Assembly (NCBI GenBank): GCA_036346275.1 | Contig: CM070723.1 | Span: 27,224,176-27,288,175 of the forward strand | Direction: 5' to 3' | From: Otatea glauca | Taxonomy: Eukaryota > Streptophyta > Magnoliopsida > Poales > Poaceae | DNA length: 64,000 nucleotides | In this document: positions 11,671 through 23,700 of the stretch, piece after piece | Layout of the letters: every line of letters begins with the position of its first letter | How positions within the stretch are numbered: position 1 is the first letter of the stretch | The notes under the pieces: generated by a model | Told to the model about the DNA's origin: nothing | The model's input: the letters and a program-made list of their open reading frames with translations, nothing else | Database searches by the model: none | Position numbers and translations under genes: made by a program

Positions 11671-11722
11671 ATAGACTTTTGCCCATTTCGAGCTCCGACG
11701 GCTAGAAAGTTTGGTGGAGGCT

Positions 11723-11729
11723 GTAAATA
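11723..11729 (+). promoter_or_regulatory. Putative TATA-like box in 5' LTR of C
   Basis: GTAAATA just downstream of the palindrome array. The 3' LTR has TATAATA at the matching place (21469-21475), which is closer to consensus, so the 5' copy may be weakened. Confidence 0.45.
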
Positions 11730-12427
11730 CCTCCCCACCTGCATTCTAGAGCCTCTCTTGGTCCTCATTGATGATATTTGAGCTCTAGCAAGTGTTCTCC
11801 ACTCTTTTGTGCATTCAATTTAAATTTGTGAGTGTGAGAAGCAAGGTTGAGTATTGCATTTCGTGTTTGAGCCTTTAAACACCGATATTTGACCTCAAGC
11901 AAGCGTCAAGGTTTATTACTCTTGGAGGTTGCCACCTCCTAGACATCTTGGTTCGGATCGTGCACGATGAGCTTCTCAACGGAGATTGTGAGAAGCCACG
12001 GCAAGTTGTGAAGGCTGGAGTTCGCCTACCCGGAGCGGGGAAGAACTACCTTAGTGATTTAGGAAGGCTCAAGAGAGTGGAGCCTGCTTGAAGTGATTCA
12101 AGTCACCTCAAAGTGGAGTAGGGGAGACCGGCAAGTCTCCGAGACTACGGATTAAATTTCTTGTCTCCTCTTTATTTGTGATTGATATTCTTTGTTGTTG
12201 AGAATCTATTTCATTGATAGCATATTCTTGATAGTTCATGTGCTCACTAGTATACTTCCTACACTTAATTTGACATAACATCTCAAGTGATTGCTAGAGA
12301 AATTTAGTGTGAATTTGCAATTTTTTTCTCTATATCTTGGTGTCATTCGTAATTTCTAAATAGTGTCAAAAAATTTAGAAACCTCCTATTCTTCCCCCCT
12401 CTAGTTGGTTATCCTTGATCCTACAAG

Positions 12428-12439
12428 TGGTAGCAGAGC
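12428..12439 (+). other. Primer binding site of C
   Basis: TGGTAGCAGAGC begins two bases after the LTR. It differs from the usual initiator-Met site TGGTATCAGAGC by one base (T to G at position 6). Confidence 0.85.
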
Positions 12440-12479
12440 TTGGACACTCTTTTGAGGCTTCACCGCCTAGAGAGTAAGG

Positions 12480-14260
12480 ATGGCTAGCGATGGGATGTCA
12501 ATAGGCAAGGCGCCATTTTTCGATGGTACAAATTATGCTTATTGGAGAATTCGCATGATCGCTTAACTTAAGGCCATGAGTCCAAGCATATGGAGAATTG
12601 TTGTTGAAGGTTTCACTTCGGGGGTCAATCCCACTCTCACAATAGACCAAGAGGAGCGAAACACTCATCTTAATGCTCAAGCTATGAATGCTCTTTTTGG
12701 CGCTTTGAACGCAGATGAGTTCAATGGAGTAAGCAATCTTGAAACTGCTCATGAGATTTGGACAACCCTCTCGGAAATTCATGAGGGAACATCCTCGGTC
12801 AAAGAAGCCAAATTGCATATGCTTCGAATCAAATATGAGAGTTTTATTATGTTGCCTCATGAAAACATCAATGAGATGTATTCACGATTGAATAACATAG
12901 TAAATGAGCTCAAGGGCCTTGGAGCATCACTAACCGATTTTGACATTGTTCGTAAGATGCTTAGGGCTCTTCCGAAAAAAATATGAGACCTTGGTGATAC
13001 TCAACTCACCGGAGTTGCCAAGAATGATGCCAACGGGACTCCATTGAAATCTCATAACAAATGAGCTTTACAAGAAGGACAAGGAAGAACTTTTGGAGCA
13101 AAGCTCTTCGAAGAAGAGCATCGCCTTTAAAGCAAAGGCGGAATCAAGTGACGAGATGCTCAATGACTCCGATAATGATGAAGACACCGAGGAGGAAATG
13201 GCTCTCCTTGTAAGAAGAATGAGAAAATTCATGAAGAGGCGTTCAAGCACAAGTGGTCCTCAAAAATTCAAGAAAGGACAATACTCTAGCACCAACCGAT
13301 ATGCAAATATCGGTGCTATGAGTGTGATGAGAAGGGACATATTCGGACTCCGACTCTTCCGAGGATGATACACCTCCAAAGAAGAAGTGTCTTGCCGGCA
13401 TCGCTATTGAGGAGACTTCATCATCTTTCGTCACTCCCTTGTGTCTTATGGCAAAAGGAGATTTTAAGTTAAACACAAATGATGATGAACCATCCTATGA
13501 TGAATTAATGGATATGCTTGAGGATTTGAATGAGTATCTCGGTAAAGAAAAGTCTAAACATAAAGCCTTGAGAAAAGAATACCTTTCTCTCAAAGACTCT
13601 TATGAGGAGCTAAAGGAAGCTCATGAGACTCTTCTTGCTAAGGACCATTCAAAGTCTCAAAATGATATAGGGATTAGTTGCAAAATTATTGATGATGTAT
13701 CTTGCTTAGAAATCGATTCATGTTGTATATCAAAAACTAGCACATCTACACCTTGCGATGATTTATTTGATATCCCATCAACTTCATGCTCTAGTTCTAC
13801 TTTTTGCCATGAAAACCTAGTAGTAGAAAATAATGAACTTAAAGAACAAGTGAACAAACTTAGCAAAAGTCTCGATAGATGCTTTAAGCGTAAAGATACT
13901 CTAAATAAAATTTTAAATGGTCAAAGATGCTCCTACAATAAAGAAGGACTAGGATATGTTCCTAAGAAGGGCAAAAAGATTAATAAAAAAGCTCCTCGAT
14001 TCGTTAAATCAAATGGGAAGTTTTGTTATAAATGTCATGAGTTAGGTCATCTATCAAATAATTGCCTCTTGGATAAAACAACTAAGAATAACATTTATGA
14101 CTCGTGCTATGTGCTTAAGAAAGATAGTTTTGGTAAAATAATTGCTAAATTTGTTGGCACTCCTATACTTGGCAAATTTGGGTACCCAAATCCTTCGTTA
14201 CTAACCTCCAAGGACCCAAACAAATTTAGGTACCTAAAAAGACTTGATTCTCTTTTGTAG
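12480..14260 (+). pseudogene. gag: C gag
   Basis: The start at 12480 opens MASDGMSIGKAPFFDGTNYA, the standard N-terminus of Copia Gags of the UBN2 type. An in-frame TAA at 12564 interrupts it, then the same frame continues to 12986. Further shifts lead to 13093-13368 and 13439-14260. The last part is rich in charged coiled-coil sequence and carries one CCHC knuckle (CYKCHELGHLSNNC, 14034-14065, followed by a basic and polar tail). Gag would assemble the particle and bind element RNA. There are at least three breaks. Confidence 0.88.
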
Positions 14261-15679
14261 GTAAACTACAAAACCGGTGGAAGGCATTGGGTGTTGGATA
14301 GCGGATGCACTCAACACATGACCGGTGATTGGAAAATGTTCACCACCATTGAAGTAGAGAATGGGCAAAATGACAAGATAACATTTGGTGACAATAGCAA
14401 AGGAAAGGTATTGGGTTTGGGTAAAATCGCTATCTCAAATGACCTTTCTATTTCAAATGTTTCTTTAGTAAAACTTTAAATTTTAATTTGTTATCGGTTG
14501 CTCAAATTTGTGATCTAGGTCTTAAATGCACATTTTCAAAGAATGGAGTGGTGATCTCTAAAGAAAATGATAATTCTTTAGCGTTCAAAGGTTTTAGATT
14601 TGGAAATTTGTATTTGGTTGACTTCACCTCAAATGAGTAATGTCTTCAAACTTGTTTAATTGCAAAAACATCCTTAGGATGGTTATGGCATAGAAGACTA
14701 GCTCATGTTGGGATGATCCAACTCAAAAAGCTTTTTAAAAATGATTTAGTTGTGGGCTTGAAAGATGTAAAGTTTGAGAAAAATAGACTTTGTAGCGCTT
14801 GTCAAGCCGGCAAGCAAGTGGCTAGTTCTCATCCTTCAAAAAGTATCATGTCCACATCTAGACCATTAGAGCTCTTACATATGGATTTGTTTGGCTCAAC
14901 AACCTATAAGAGCATTGCAGGAAATTCTTATTGCTTAGTCATTGTTGATGATTATTCAAGGTATACTTGGGTGTTCTTTCTAGATGATGAATCCGAAACC
15001 TCCGGTATCTTTAAAAACTTTGCAAAAAGGGTTCAAAATGAATTTGATTTTAAAATTAAGAAGATTCGTAGTGACAACGGTTCCGAGTTCAAAAATACAA
15101 AAATTGAAGATTATTGTGATGAACTTGGAATAAAGCACGAGCTTTCCGCCACCTACACCCCGGAGCAAAATGTAGTTGTGGAACGGAAAAATCGAACATT
15201 AATTGAAATGGCAAGAACTATGCTTGATGAGTATGGCACTTCCGATAGTTTTTGGGCGGAAGCCATCAATACAGCTTGCCATGCAACAAATAGGCTTTAT
15301 TTGCATCGTCTCTTGAAAAAGACCTCTTATGAGCTTCTTGTTGGAAGAAGACCAAATATTTCTTATTTTTGAGTTTTCGGTTGCAAATGCTATATCTTGA
15401 AAAAGGGTGTTCGACTTTCAAAATTCCGAAGTCGTTGTGATGAAGGTTTCTTGCTTGGATATTCCTCAAATAGCAAAGCATATCGTGTATTTAACAAAAA
15501 TAAAGGTTTTGTGGAAGAAACTTGCGATGTTGAATTTGATGAAACTAATGGCTCTCAAGAAGAGCAAGAAAATTTGGATGATGTAGGTGAAGAAGGATTA
15601 AGAGAAGCAATGAAGAACATGACGCTTGGAGACATAAAACCAAAGGAGGATAAACAAGATCAACCTTTATCCACTAAAG
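14261..15679 (+). pseudogene. pol: C protease and integrase
   Basis: The protease motif LDSGCTQHMTG begins about 14294. After a break near 14479 the GAG-pre-integrase segment (WHRRLAHVGM) leads into the integrase core at 14713-15372. The catalytic acids are present in LHMDLF, RSDNGSEF and VERKNRT. A stop at 15370 interrupts the frame, and the C-terminal part (FGCKCYILKKG, GFLLGYSSNSKAYRVFN) goes on to about 15730 with an acidic tail. The domain order and motifs are those of Sirevirus integrases. Confidence 0.88.
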
Positions 15680-17433
15680 TTGAACCTTCTACTTCCGCAA
15701 CGCCAAATCAAAGTTCAACCGATCGATGTGGATGAAAAGGAGAGTGATCAACAAACTCACACTCTACCTCAAAGAATTCATCACGGGCTCTCCAAAGGTC
15801 ATCCAATAGATCAAATATTGGGTGATGTTAGTAAGGTTGTTCAAACTCGATCTCGTGTTGCTTCTTTTTGCAAACATTACTCCTTCGTATCTTCTTTTGA
15901 ACCTACTCATATAGATGAAGCTCTAGATGATCCGGATTGGGTAAATTCAATGTATGAAGAACTCAACAACTTTGCCCGAAATGATGTTTGGACTTTAGTG
16001 GAAAGACCCAAATAACACAACGTAATAGGCACAAAATGGGTATTCCGAAACAAACGAGATGAAAATGGTATTGTGGTAAGAAATAAGGCTCGGTTAGTGG
16101 CTCAAGGATTCACTCAAATCGAAGGTTTGGATTTTGGTGAAACTTTTGCACCCGTGGCTAGATTAGAAGCTATTAGAATCTTGCTTGCTTTTTCATCTTG
16201 TTTTGATATTAAATTATTTCAAATGGATGTAAAGAGTACATTTCTAAATGGAGAAATATCCGAATTGGTATTTGTTGAACAACCTCCCGGTTTTGAAAGC
16301 TCTAAATATCCAAACCATATTTACAAACTCTCTAAGGCGCTATATGGTCTCAAACAAGCTCCTAGAGCATGGTATGAGCGGCTTAGAGATTTTCTACTCT
16401 CTAAAGGGTTTAAAATTGGGAAGGTTGATACAACACTCTTTACAAAAATAATTGATGAGGAATTCTTTGTATGCCAAATCTATGTTGATGATATTATATT
16501 TGGTTCTACTAACGAAGACTTTTGCAAAGAATTTGGTGATATGATGTCTAGGGAATTTCTGATGTCAATGATTGGAGAATTAAGCTTCTTCCTTGGACTT
16601 CAAATTAAGCAACTCAAAAAAGGAACATTCATGAGTCAAACCAAATATGTGGAAGATTTGCTCAAGAGATTTGGCATGGAAGACTCAAGGCCTATCAAGA
16701 CTCCAATGGCCTCCAACGAGCATCTTGATCTAAACGAGGGAGGTAAACCGATAGACTTAAAACTTTATCGCTCTATGATTGGTAGTCTACTTTATCTCAC
16801 CGCATCTAGGCCCGATATTATGTTTAGTGTGTGCATGTGTGCTCGCTTTCAAGCTTCCCCTAAAGAATGTCATTTAGTAGCTGTTAAGAGAATTCTAAGA
16901 TATTTAAAGCATTACTCAAATATAGGGTTATGGTATCCTAAAGGTGCTAATTTTGATTTAATTGGATATTCGGACTCGGATTATGCGGGTTGCAAAGTGA
17001 TAGGAAAAGCACCTCCGGAAATTGCCAATTCCTAGGTAGATCCCTCATTTCTTGGTTCTCCAAGAAACAAAATTCCGTAGCTCTATCCACCGCCAAAGCC
17101 GAATACATATATGTCGGTAGTTGTTGTGCTCAATTATTGTTGATGAGGCAGAATTTAATGGACTATGGAATAGATTTTTAAAATGTGCCTCTATTATGTG
17201 ATAATGAAAGTGCCGTTAAAATAGCCAACAACCCTGCCCAACACTCAAGAACTAAACATATAGAAATTCGTCATCATTTCTTGAGAGATCATGTTAGCAA
17301 AGGAGATATTGTGATTAGTCACATTAGAACCGTAGATCAATTAGCGAATATTCTAACCAAGCCTTTAGATGAAGCTCGATTCTATAAATTGAGGAATGAA
17401 TTAAATGTCATAGATATCTCAAATGTGGTTTAA
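15680..17433 (+). pseudogene. pol: C reverse transcriptase and RNase H
   Basis: The linker region (QILGDVSKVVQTRSRV) precedes RT. A stop at 16013 separates the first part from the main RT frame at 16073-17035, with ARLVAQGFTQIEG, MDVKSTFLNG, LYGLKQAPRAWYERL and an intact YVDDIIFGS box. A frameshift near 17000 separates RT from RNase H (STAKAEYI, PLLCDNESAVKIANN, HIEIRHHFLRDHV, ILTKPLDEARF). Another stop lies at 17179. The C-terminal stop is at 17431-17433. Confidence 0.9.
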
Positions 17434-18423
17434 ATATTTGAATCTTGTTGAATATTCTTTTGGATTTTATTTGATGCTCTTTGAATTCTTTAGATTTAGC
17501 ACTCATTAAGGGGGAGTATTTTTTAATACATGTGTGTTAAATCTCTAATAGTGCTACATGTTTCAAAAAGGGTAAGTTTGAATCATAATTAAGCCACAAG
17601 TTTTGAAAATTTTATATAAGATTTGGATGCAAATGTATATCTTAAATAAAATGTTAAAACCTTATAGTCTATTCTTGGATTTTTTGGACATTTATTTGTC
17701 TTTTGGCTGCTAGTCCAGTAGCACCGCTCATACAAGGGCGGTAGCACTGGATATCGGTACAACCGGAGAATGCGCGGTAGCACCGGATTAGTCGGCTTTA
17801 GGGGTTAAGTCCAGCACGGTGCAACCGGATTCTTCATCCTTCACACCGCACCGACTCTCTCTCTCTCAACTCTCATTCCTCTTTTGTCTCCACTCAAAGA
17901 TTGTCAAGAGATCCAATCTTCTTCTCTTTCAAATCAATTTCCTGAGATCCAAACCCTTTAGTTAACAAATTCCTCCACTTGTTCCTATCAAAAATCTTTC
18001 ATTTCGCATGCCCTAGTTTCCTTTTTCTTATCTTTAGGGTTCTTGTGGAATGTGGCAAAATTTGTGTCTATTTTGTCAAAATTTGTGGCTAGAATGAGTG
18101 AAATAAGGATCATCTATGTTGGTAGATCAATTTTCTTGAATCAAATCACTCAAAACCAGAACTTTTGTCAAAATTAGGTTTCAACCTCAAAAGGATTGGT
18201 GCTACCGACTTCTGTGCGGTAGCACCGCCCCATGTCCGGTGCTATCGATCCAGCATGGACGGTAGCACCGCAGCAAGCTCAGTGCTACCGATCTAGCATG
18301 GGCGGTAGCACCGGGATTGCAGGCAATGTACAAACAGATGCTATTTTTTTCACAGTAGACTCTAAATCTAGGGCATACAACCTTGATCTTACTCCTTGAA
18401 ATTCTCTTTTGAATCCAGTAATC
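17434..18423 (+). other. Noncoding spacer between pol and extra ORF of C
   Basis: No gene seen. It holds a polypurine-like string AAGGGGGAG at 17508, a copy of the string found before the 3' LTR. It also holds two clusters of the same CGGTAGCACCG palindromes that fill the LTRs (about 17706-17825 and 18198-18315), which look like pieces of LTR-type control sequence placed ahead of the downstream ORF. Confidence 0.75.
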
Positions 18424-19748
18424 ATGCCTAAGACCAAAGGATCTGGTTCTTACAAAAAAGTGGCTGCAAATAGAGGTCGTGCTCCTCTTCCACAAGATCC
18501 AGACAGTGAAGATCATATTCCAATAGCTTCAAGACATCGTGAAGTCAAACAAAAGAGCATGCGAGACATTGGTGGCAGCTCAAGGCAATCTAAAGGAAAA
18601 CAAGTTGAAATAGAATCGAGCAGTGAAAAGACAAATGATGAAGAGTACATGGATGTTGAGGGGATGCAGGATCAGAAGATGAACATGAAAACTTTGACAA
18701 TTTTGATCCATCCATTGATCTGAGAAAAATCAAAGGTGACCATTTCTTCTCTCTTAGACAAGCCAACCAATACAGCATGCTGCCTAGAAGTGCAACAGAG
18801 GATAAATTCAGGACCATTTTTCAGCAAAAAGCATTTTATGAAATCTATAAGAACAAGGAATTTGCTGACCATAAATGGATAAATTGGGAGCATATTAGAA
18901 AGATTCCTTTGTTTGTTGGCGTTCCTGAGTTATTTCATGGTGCTGGGTTATCAGATTTTGTTAGTAAGAAATGTGACTACAATGATGACTTGGTGAGGTA
19001 GTTTTATGCTACCATTCATGTCTCTGAAGCTTTTGATGCAATTACTTGGATGACGGATGCCGTAGTGCATAGAGTTACAAAAAGTGAGATAGAGGAGGCA
19101 TGGAGGATTTACCATAGTGGGTATCCAAACATTCACAGTGACAGAGTTCTTCCCCTCGACAAGCAATTTCAATTCTATGATCCAGCTGCGTTAGCTAAGC
19201 GTCTAGGTAAAATGACGTATCTCCTTCCTTCATCCAGTCTTATCAACAGAATCATAAGGGTTACCGTTCATCCAAAAAGCGGCAACCTTGACGAGATTAG
19301 AGGATATGCTTGGAACATTTTGAACAAGATCACCTACAAACATAAGTTTGATGTGGTTGACTTTATGATCAGAGAGATGGTCTCTTCTGCTAGTGACAAG
19401 GGTAAAAGACTTTACTTTGTTCCTTTCATTATGATGATAATCAAAAGGGTGACTGGATATAGAGGAGGTTGCGGAAGTGCTCACAAGCCATACAGACCCC
19501 GCGAAGCAGTCCCTCAGATGATCAGCCAGCGAGGTCAGTCTTCTTCCCAGCAGCCTCAGCCTCAGGAGATCCCAGAGGCAACAGAGCTCCCTCAATCATC
19601 TCAGCATGTTTCTCATGATCAGTTCTTTGACAATCTGAAAAATGACCTCATGAACAGCCTAGCAAGTATGAGACCTAACATGATGAGTGGGTTTTCTAGA
19701 TTGGACGAGTCTCAGGCTCAGACCAGACAGATGGTTGAGGAGGTCTGA
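18424..19748 (+). pseudogene. Extra ORF of C after pol (position of Sirevirus env-like gene)
   Basis: The start at 18424 opens MPKTKGSGSYKKVAANRGR. It is followed by an acidic, serine-rich stretch and then, after a frameshift between about 18660 and 18780, a globular region (WEHIRKIPLFVGVPELFHG). An in-frame stop at 18999 and a long tail to 19748 with QPQPQEIPEATELPQSS and a likely coiled coil follow. Many Sireviruses have an envelope-like gene here. I see no clear signal peptide or membrane anchor, only one short hydrophobic run (FVPFIMMIIKR). It looks more like the plant-transposon-protein domains found in many retroelements. The function is not known and it is not a gene for any host process. 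Confidence 0.7.
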
Positions 19749-20401
19749 GGACGACTGGACTCAGTTGATTCTTCTATATCCGAGCTCCGTTCGTCACTTC
19801 TGATCTTCTATCAGCGCTCGGGATCTCATGCTCCTCCGTCTACTCCGCCTCCCCCTCCTCCTGCTCCTCCATCTTCTTGAGCTCATCGACGATCTTCTTT
19901 GCTTTTGGTATTTGATGCCAAAGGGGGAGAAGTAAAAGTGAAGATAAAGTCTATAACTATGTGATAAAGTCTATAACTATGTGATGTATTTTGGTTAATA
20001 TTTAGTTGCTATGGATGTTGTCTTGTATGTATGCGTCGTGGTTAAATTGTTGCTATTGTGGTATTTTTGGTTGACTCTCGTGTTATTGCAAACTTATTAA
20101 TCTTAAATTCCATATTGTTGTTTCAATATCTTTACTTGTTCATCCACGGATTCAAATTCTTGAACAAAATTCTGTCAAATTTTTTGCATTTCTCTTAAAT
20201 GTGCAACTATTCACTTTCTATTAACATGCACATTTCTAGGGGGAGTTTCTGCTCTAAAAATATCATGATTGAATAGTTTGGTGTTTCAAGAAGCAAGAAT
20301 CTAATGAAACATTCAATCACTTGAAGCAAAACTTTCTTTACCTTTTGCTCACTCAAAATCAATTTCAATTCATTTATCACTTTAGGTTGTCATCAATTAC
20401 C
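19749..20401 (+). other. Noncoding tract before 3' LTR of C
   Basis: No gene seen after the ORF. It contains a TTTGATGCCAAAGGGGGAGA string (19911-19930) that matches, in reverse, the TTTTGGCAATATAGGCATCA region of E (36227) and I (59588), a conserved extra polypurine motif. Another AGGGGGAG lies near 20239. Confidence 0.75.
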
Positions 20402-20415
20402 AAAAAGGGGGAGAT
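20402..20415 (+). other. Polypurine tract of C
   Basis: AAAAAGGGGGAGAT abuts the TG of the 3' LTR. It is the last of about four AAGGGGGAG-like strings after pol. Confidence 0.92.
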
Positions 20416-22174
20416 TGAAAGCATCTAGGCAACCATGTTGTTTTGGCTTCGATAATGAATGACAATCTTGGTCAATGGACTAACACTTTCCTTGAGAATA
20501 TTGAAAGTAGGTTAATCCCAGATTCGGTGACCATGGAAATACCAAGGAAAGTACAAAGGGAAGATCAAATATGTCAAGATCGTAAAAAGGTATAATTATA
20601 AGGTTCTTTTTCTAGTCTTTTGTCGATCTTGGAGTTTGGAAGAAAGATCGGTTTGCTAGAATTAGGGCTGTACTATAAAGAGGGATTTTGACGGTTATCT
20701 TGATGTCATTTAGGGTTTAAAGGCTCAAATTACATATTCAAATGGTTGCTTGATGCTCAAATTACATATTCAAATGGTTGCTTGATGATATATAAGTTCC
20801 TAAATAGAAAATCTTTTTAAACTAATAAAGTCTCTGGAAATCCGGTGCTACCACCCATGCCAGCACGGTGCTACCAGGTGCGCGGTAGCACCGGCCCAGT
20901 AGGGCTGTGTAAAAATTCCAGAGAAGCTCTTTTCTTGTTTTTGGTAGCCCGGTGATACCGCCTATGGTAACCCGGTGCTACCGGACTATCGGTAGCACCG
21001 GATATTAACCGAGTGTGGAAATTCCAGAGAAGGGCTTTTTTTGGCATTTTTAGTATCCCGGTGCTACCGCCCATGGTAGCCCGGTGTTACCGGACCTTCG
21101 GTAGCACCGGACTTTACCTCGGTGCGAAAATTACAGAGGGGTATGATTTTGGGGTTTTGTAGCCCGGTGCTACCGTGCATGGTATCCCGATGCTACCGAA
21201 CCAGCGGTAGCACCGGTGCTCAGTCCGGTGCTTGAATTCTATATAGGTCAATTTTTGGCGAATCAAAATAAACAGTGGATCTGTGCTATTAGCTCTAGTT
21301 GGGCGGTAGCACCGGACCCTGAGTAATGGTCTCTGGCAAGTGCATTAAATGCACTATTCTAGCCATTGAAATGGAGCCCAGTACTACCGGTCCTACATGG
21401 GCGGTAGCACCGGAAAAACAGACTTTTGCCCATTTCAAGCTCCAACAGCTAGAAAGTTCTGTGGAGGCTATAATACCTCCCCACCTGCATTCTAGAGCCT
21501 CTCTCGGTCCTCATTGATGATATTTGAGCTCTAGCAAGTGTTCTCCACTCTTTTTTGCATTCAATTTACATTTGTGAGTGTGAGAAGCAAGGTTGAGTAT
21601 TTCATTTCGTGTTTGAGCCTTTAGACACCGATATTTGACCTCAAGCAAGTGTCAAGGTTTATTACTCTTGGAGGTTGCCGCCTCCTAGATGGCTTGGTGG
21701 CGATCGTGCACGGTGAGCTTCTCAACGGAGATTGTGAGAAGCCCCAGCAAGTTGTGAAGGCTGGAGTTCGCCTACCCGGAGCGGGGAAGAACTACCTTAG
21801 TGATCGAGGAAGGCTCAAGTGAGTGGAGCCGGCTTGAAGTGATTCAAGTCACCTCAACGTGGAGTAGGGGAGACCAGCAAGTCTCTGAGACCGTGGGTTA
21901 AATTTCTTGTCTCCTCTTTATTTGTGATTGGTATTCTTCGTTGTTGAGAATCTATTTCATTGATAGCATATTCTTGATAGTTCTTGTGCTCATTAGTATA
22001 CTTGCTACACTTAATTTGAAATAACATCTCAAGTGATTGCTAGAGAAATTTAGTGTGAATTTGCAATTTGTTTCTCTGTATCTTGGTGTCATTCATAATT
22101 TTTAGATAGTGTCGAAAAATTTATTAGAAACCTCCTATTCACCCCCCCTCTAGTTGATTATCCTTGATCCTATA
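20416..22174 (+). repeat. 3' LTR of C
   Basis: Starts TGAAAGCATC and ends GATCCTATA, followed by the ggagc target duplication. It carries the same palindrome array (about 20845-21410) as the 5' LTR, a TATAATA box at 21469-21475 and a 32-bp tandem duplication at 20723-20754 / 20755-20786 that is absent from the 5' copy. Confidence 0.92.
21469..21475 (+). promoter_or_regulatory. TATA box in 3' LTR of C
   Basis: TATAATA about 60 bases after the last palindrome. In the 5' LTR the matching string is GTAAATA. Confidence 0.55.
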
Positions 22175-22179
22175 GGAGC
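22175..22179. repeat. Target site duplication of C, right copy (ggagc)
   Basis: Partner of 10726-10730. The B sequence continues. Confidence 0.92.
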
Positions 22180-23228
22180 AGAGCCACTAGCTGCATGAGA
22201 GTCAGAAGGCAAGGGCTGCCTTCCTGCGGTGCAGAAATGGAAACAGGAGGCACCTCAGGTGTAGTGGGGATTAGATCAGATGGAACACCATCATTTCCAT
22301 CATCCTCATCCTCTACAAAGATGGTCTTGGAGGTGGAAGAAGTGCCTAAAATGTCAGGTCTAGCTCCCTGGCTAGCCTCATCAAAGGTCATCTCACAAGT
22401 CTCTATGATCCTATGCGCATCGCAACTCCAAACCCTATAGCTACGAGAAGAAGTCGAATAACCTAGAAAGATACCATCAGAAAAATGAGACTCAAACTTA
22501 TCCAGGTTACTAGACTTCAAAATAAAACACTTTTAACCAAACACATGAAAAAGAGAAACACTAGGCTTTCGCCCATACCTCAACTCGTAAAAAGTGCCGT
22601 GCAAATGTGCTCTCAAGAATACGCGATTAGAAACATGGCAAGCAGTAGTTATAGCATCAGCCCAAAACTTCCTAGGAGTGCTGTACTCATCTAGCATTTT
22701 CCTGGCCATCTCTACCAGGGTCCTGTTCTTCCTTTTCACTACGCCATTTTGCTGAGGGACGTAGGGAGAGGAGAACTGATGCTCTAAACCAGACTCCACA
22801 CACAAACTCTCAAAATTGGAGTTCTTGAACTCTGTGCCATTGTCACTGCGTATAGCTCGTAAGGCAGCAAGGAGCTCAAAAGACAACGTATGAACCAAAC
22901 CCCTAAAATGGGTAAAACACTCATCCTTCGAGGCCATGAAGAACACCCAAGAGTACCTCGAAAAATCATCAACAATGACAAGAATATACCACTTCCCACC
23001 CACTGATTGCACTCTAGCTGGACCAACAATGTCCATATGTAAGAGCTGTCCTAGTGCTTCAGTCATCACAACTTTGACTGGGGGATGAGTAGCAGCAATC
23101 ATCTTGCCATGTCGGCAAGGAGAGCAAACTAAGTCTTTGATCATCTTGAGTTTAGACAAAGAACGAATGAGGTCGTGGCTGCTAAATCGGGTCAAATTAT
23201 CAAATCCAATGTGACCAAGTCTCCTATG
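22180..23228 (-). pseudogene. pol: B integrase and linker to RT
   Basis: Minus strand. The GAG-pre-integrase zinc region (C-X2-C in VCSPCRHGK) is followed by LLHMDIVGPARVQSVGGKWY, VIVDDFSRYSWVFF and AIRSDNGTEFKNS. The third catalytic residue, Glu in the family motif NGVVERKN, is Lys here (codon 22734-22736, reading VVKRKN), while E keeps Glu. The core frame ends at a stop near 22533. The C-terminal part (FESHFSDGIFLGYSTSSRSY) continues to an acidic linker cut by element C at 22180. Confidence 0.9.
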
Positions 23229-23700
23229 CTAGAAGGAGAGATCACGGGACTCAGAAGCAATCAAACAACGGAGAGAGTCTCCAAAAGAAGCAGAGAAATC
23301 GGCACAAAAGACTCTCCTATATCTAGAAATCCTGCAAACTAACCCTCCTGAATAATCGAGGATTCTACAGGCACTACTCTTGAAGCTTACCTTGAAAGAG
23401 TCATCGATAAGTTGAGACACAGAAAGCAAATTATACTGCAGCTTACTTACTAAGGCAACATCCTTAACAAAAAAATTCTGATTAATGCAAATGGTGCCCT
23501 TAGCAATGACTCTACCTGATGAAGCATCCCCAAAAGTGATCAACTCATCACCAGGGGCTCAGACTTGGGAAGAGAATCAACGAGAATCTCTGGTCATATG
23601 ACGAGAACAACCAGAGTCGACAATCCAAACATCTCCCTTCCCAGTCCGACGAACCTAATCAAGTAGTAGAAGAGAGAAATGACTTAGTACTGGGATAAAG
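23229..23700 (-). pseudogene. pol: B protease region
   Basis: Reading minus, the active-site motif VDSGCSRHMT has its catalytic Asp at 23616-23618. A stop shortly after breaks the frame, which resumes at 23543 with LITFGDASSGRVIAKGTI and LYNLLSVSQL-like sequence to a stop at 23229. E shows the same layout at 50291-50700. This aspartic protease would cleave the polyprotein. Confidence 0.83.

Larger units (their letters stand above)
10731..12425 (+). repeat. 5' LTR of C
   Basis: Pairs with 20416-22174. It begins CGAAAGCATC where the 3' copy has the canonical TGAAAGCATC, so the first base is mutated. It ends CCTTGATCCTACA. The 3' copy has a 32-bp tandem duplication (20723-20786) that is absent here. 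The array of palindromes is at 11130-11670. Confidence 0.92.
10731..22174 (+). mobile_element. Element C: complete Sirevirus-type Copia element with an extra post-pol ORF
   Basis: Two LTRs of about 1.7 kb enclose a primer binding site, gag, protease, integrase, RT and RNase H. They are followed by a 1.0-kb noncoding tract, an additional ORF (18424-19748) and a terminal polypurine tract. A ggagc target duplication brackets the element. The extra gene after pol, several repeated polypurine-like strings and palindromic LTR regions are Sirevirus features. The coding parts carry several stops and frameshifts. It is inserted between the integrase and RT regions of B. Confidence 0.93.

Noticed and set aside
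18424..19748. Extra ORF of C called as envelope glycoprotein
   Set aside because: No signal peptide or transmembrane segment is visible. Only its position suggests an envelope-like gene.
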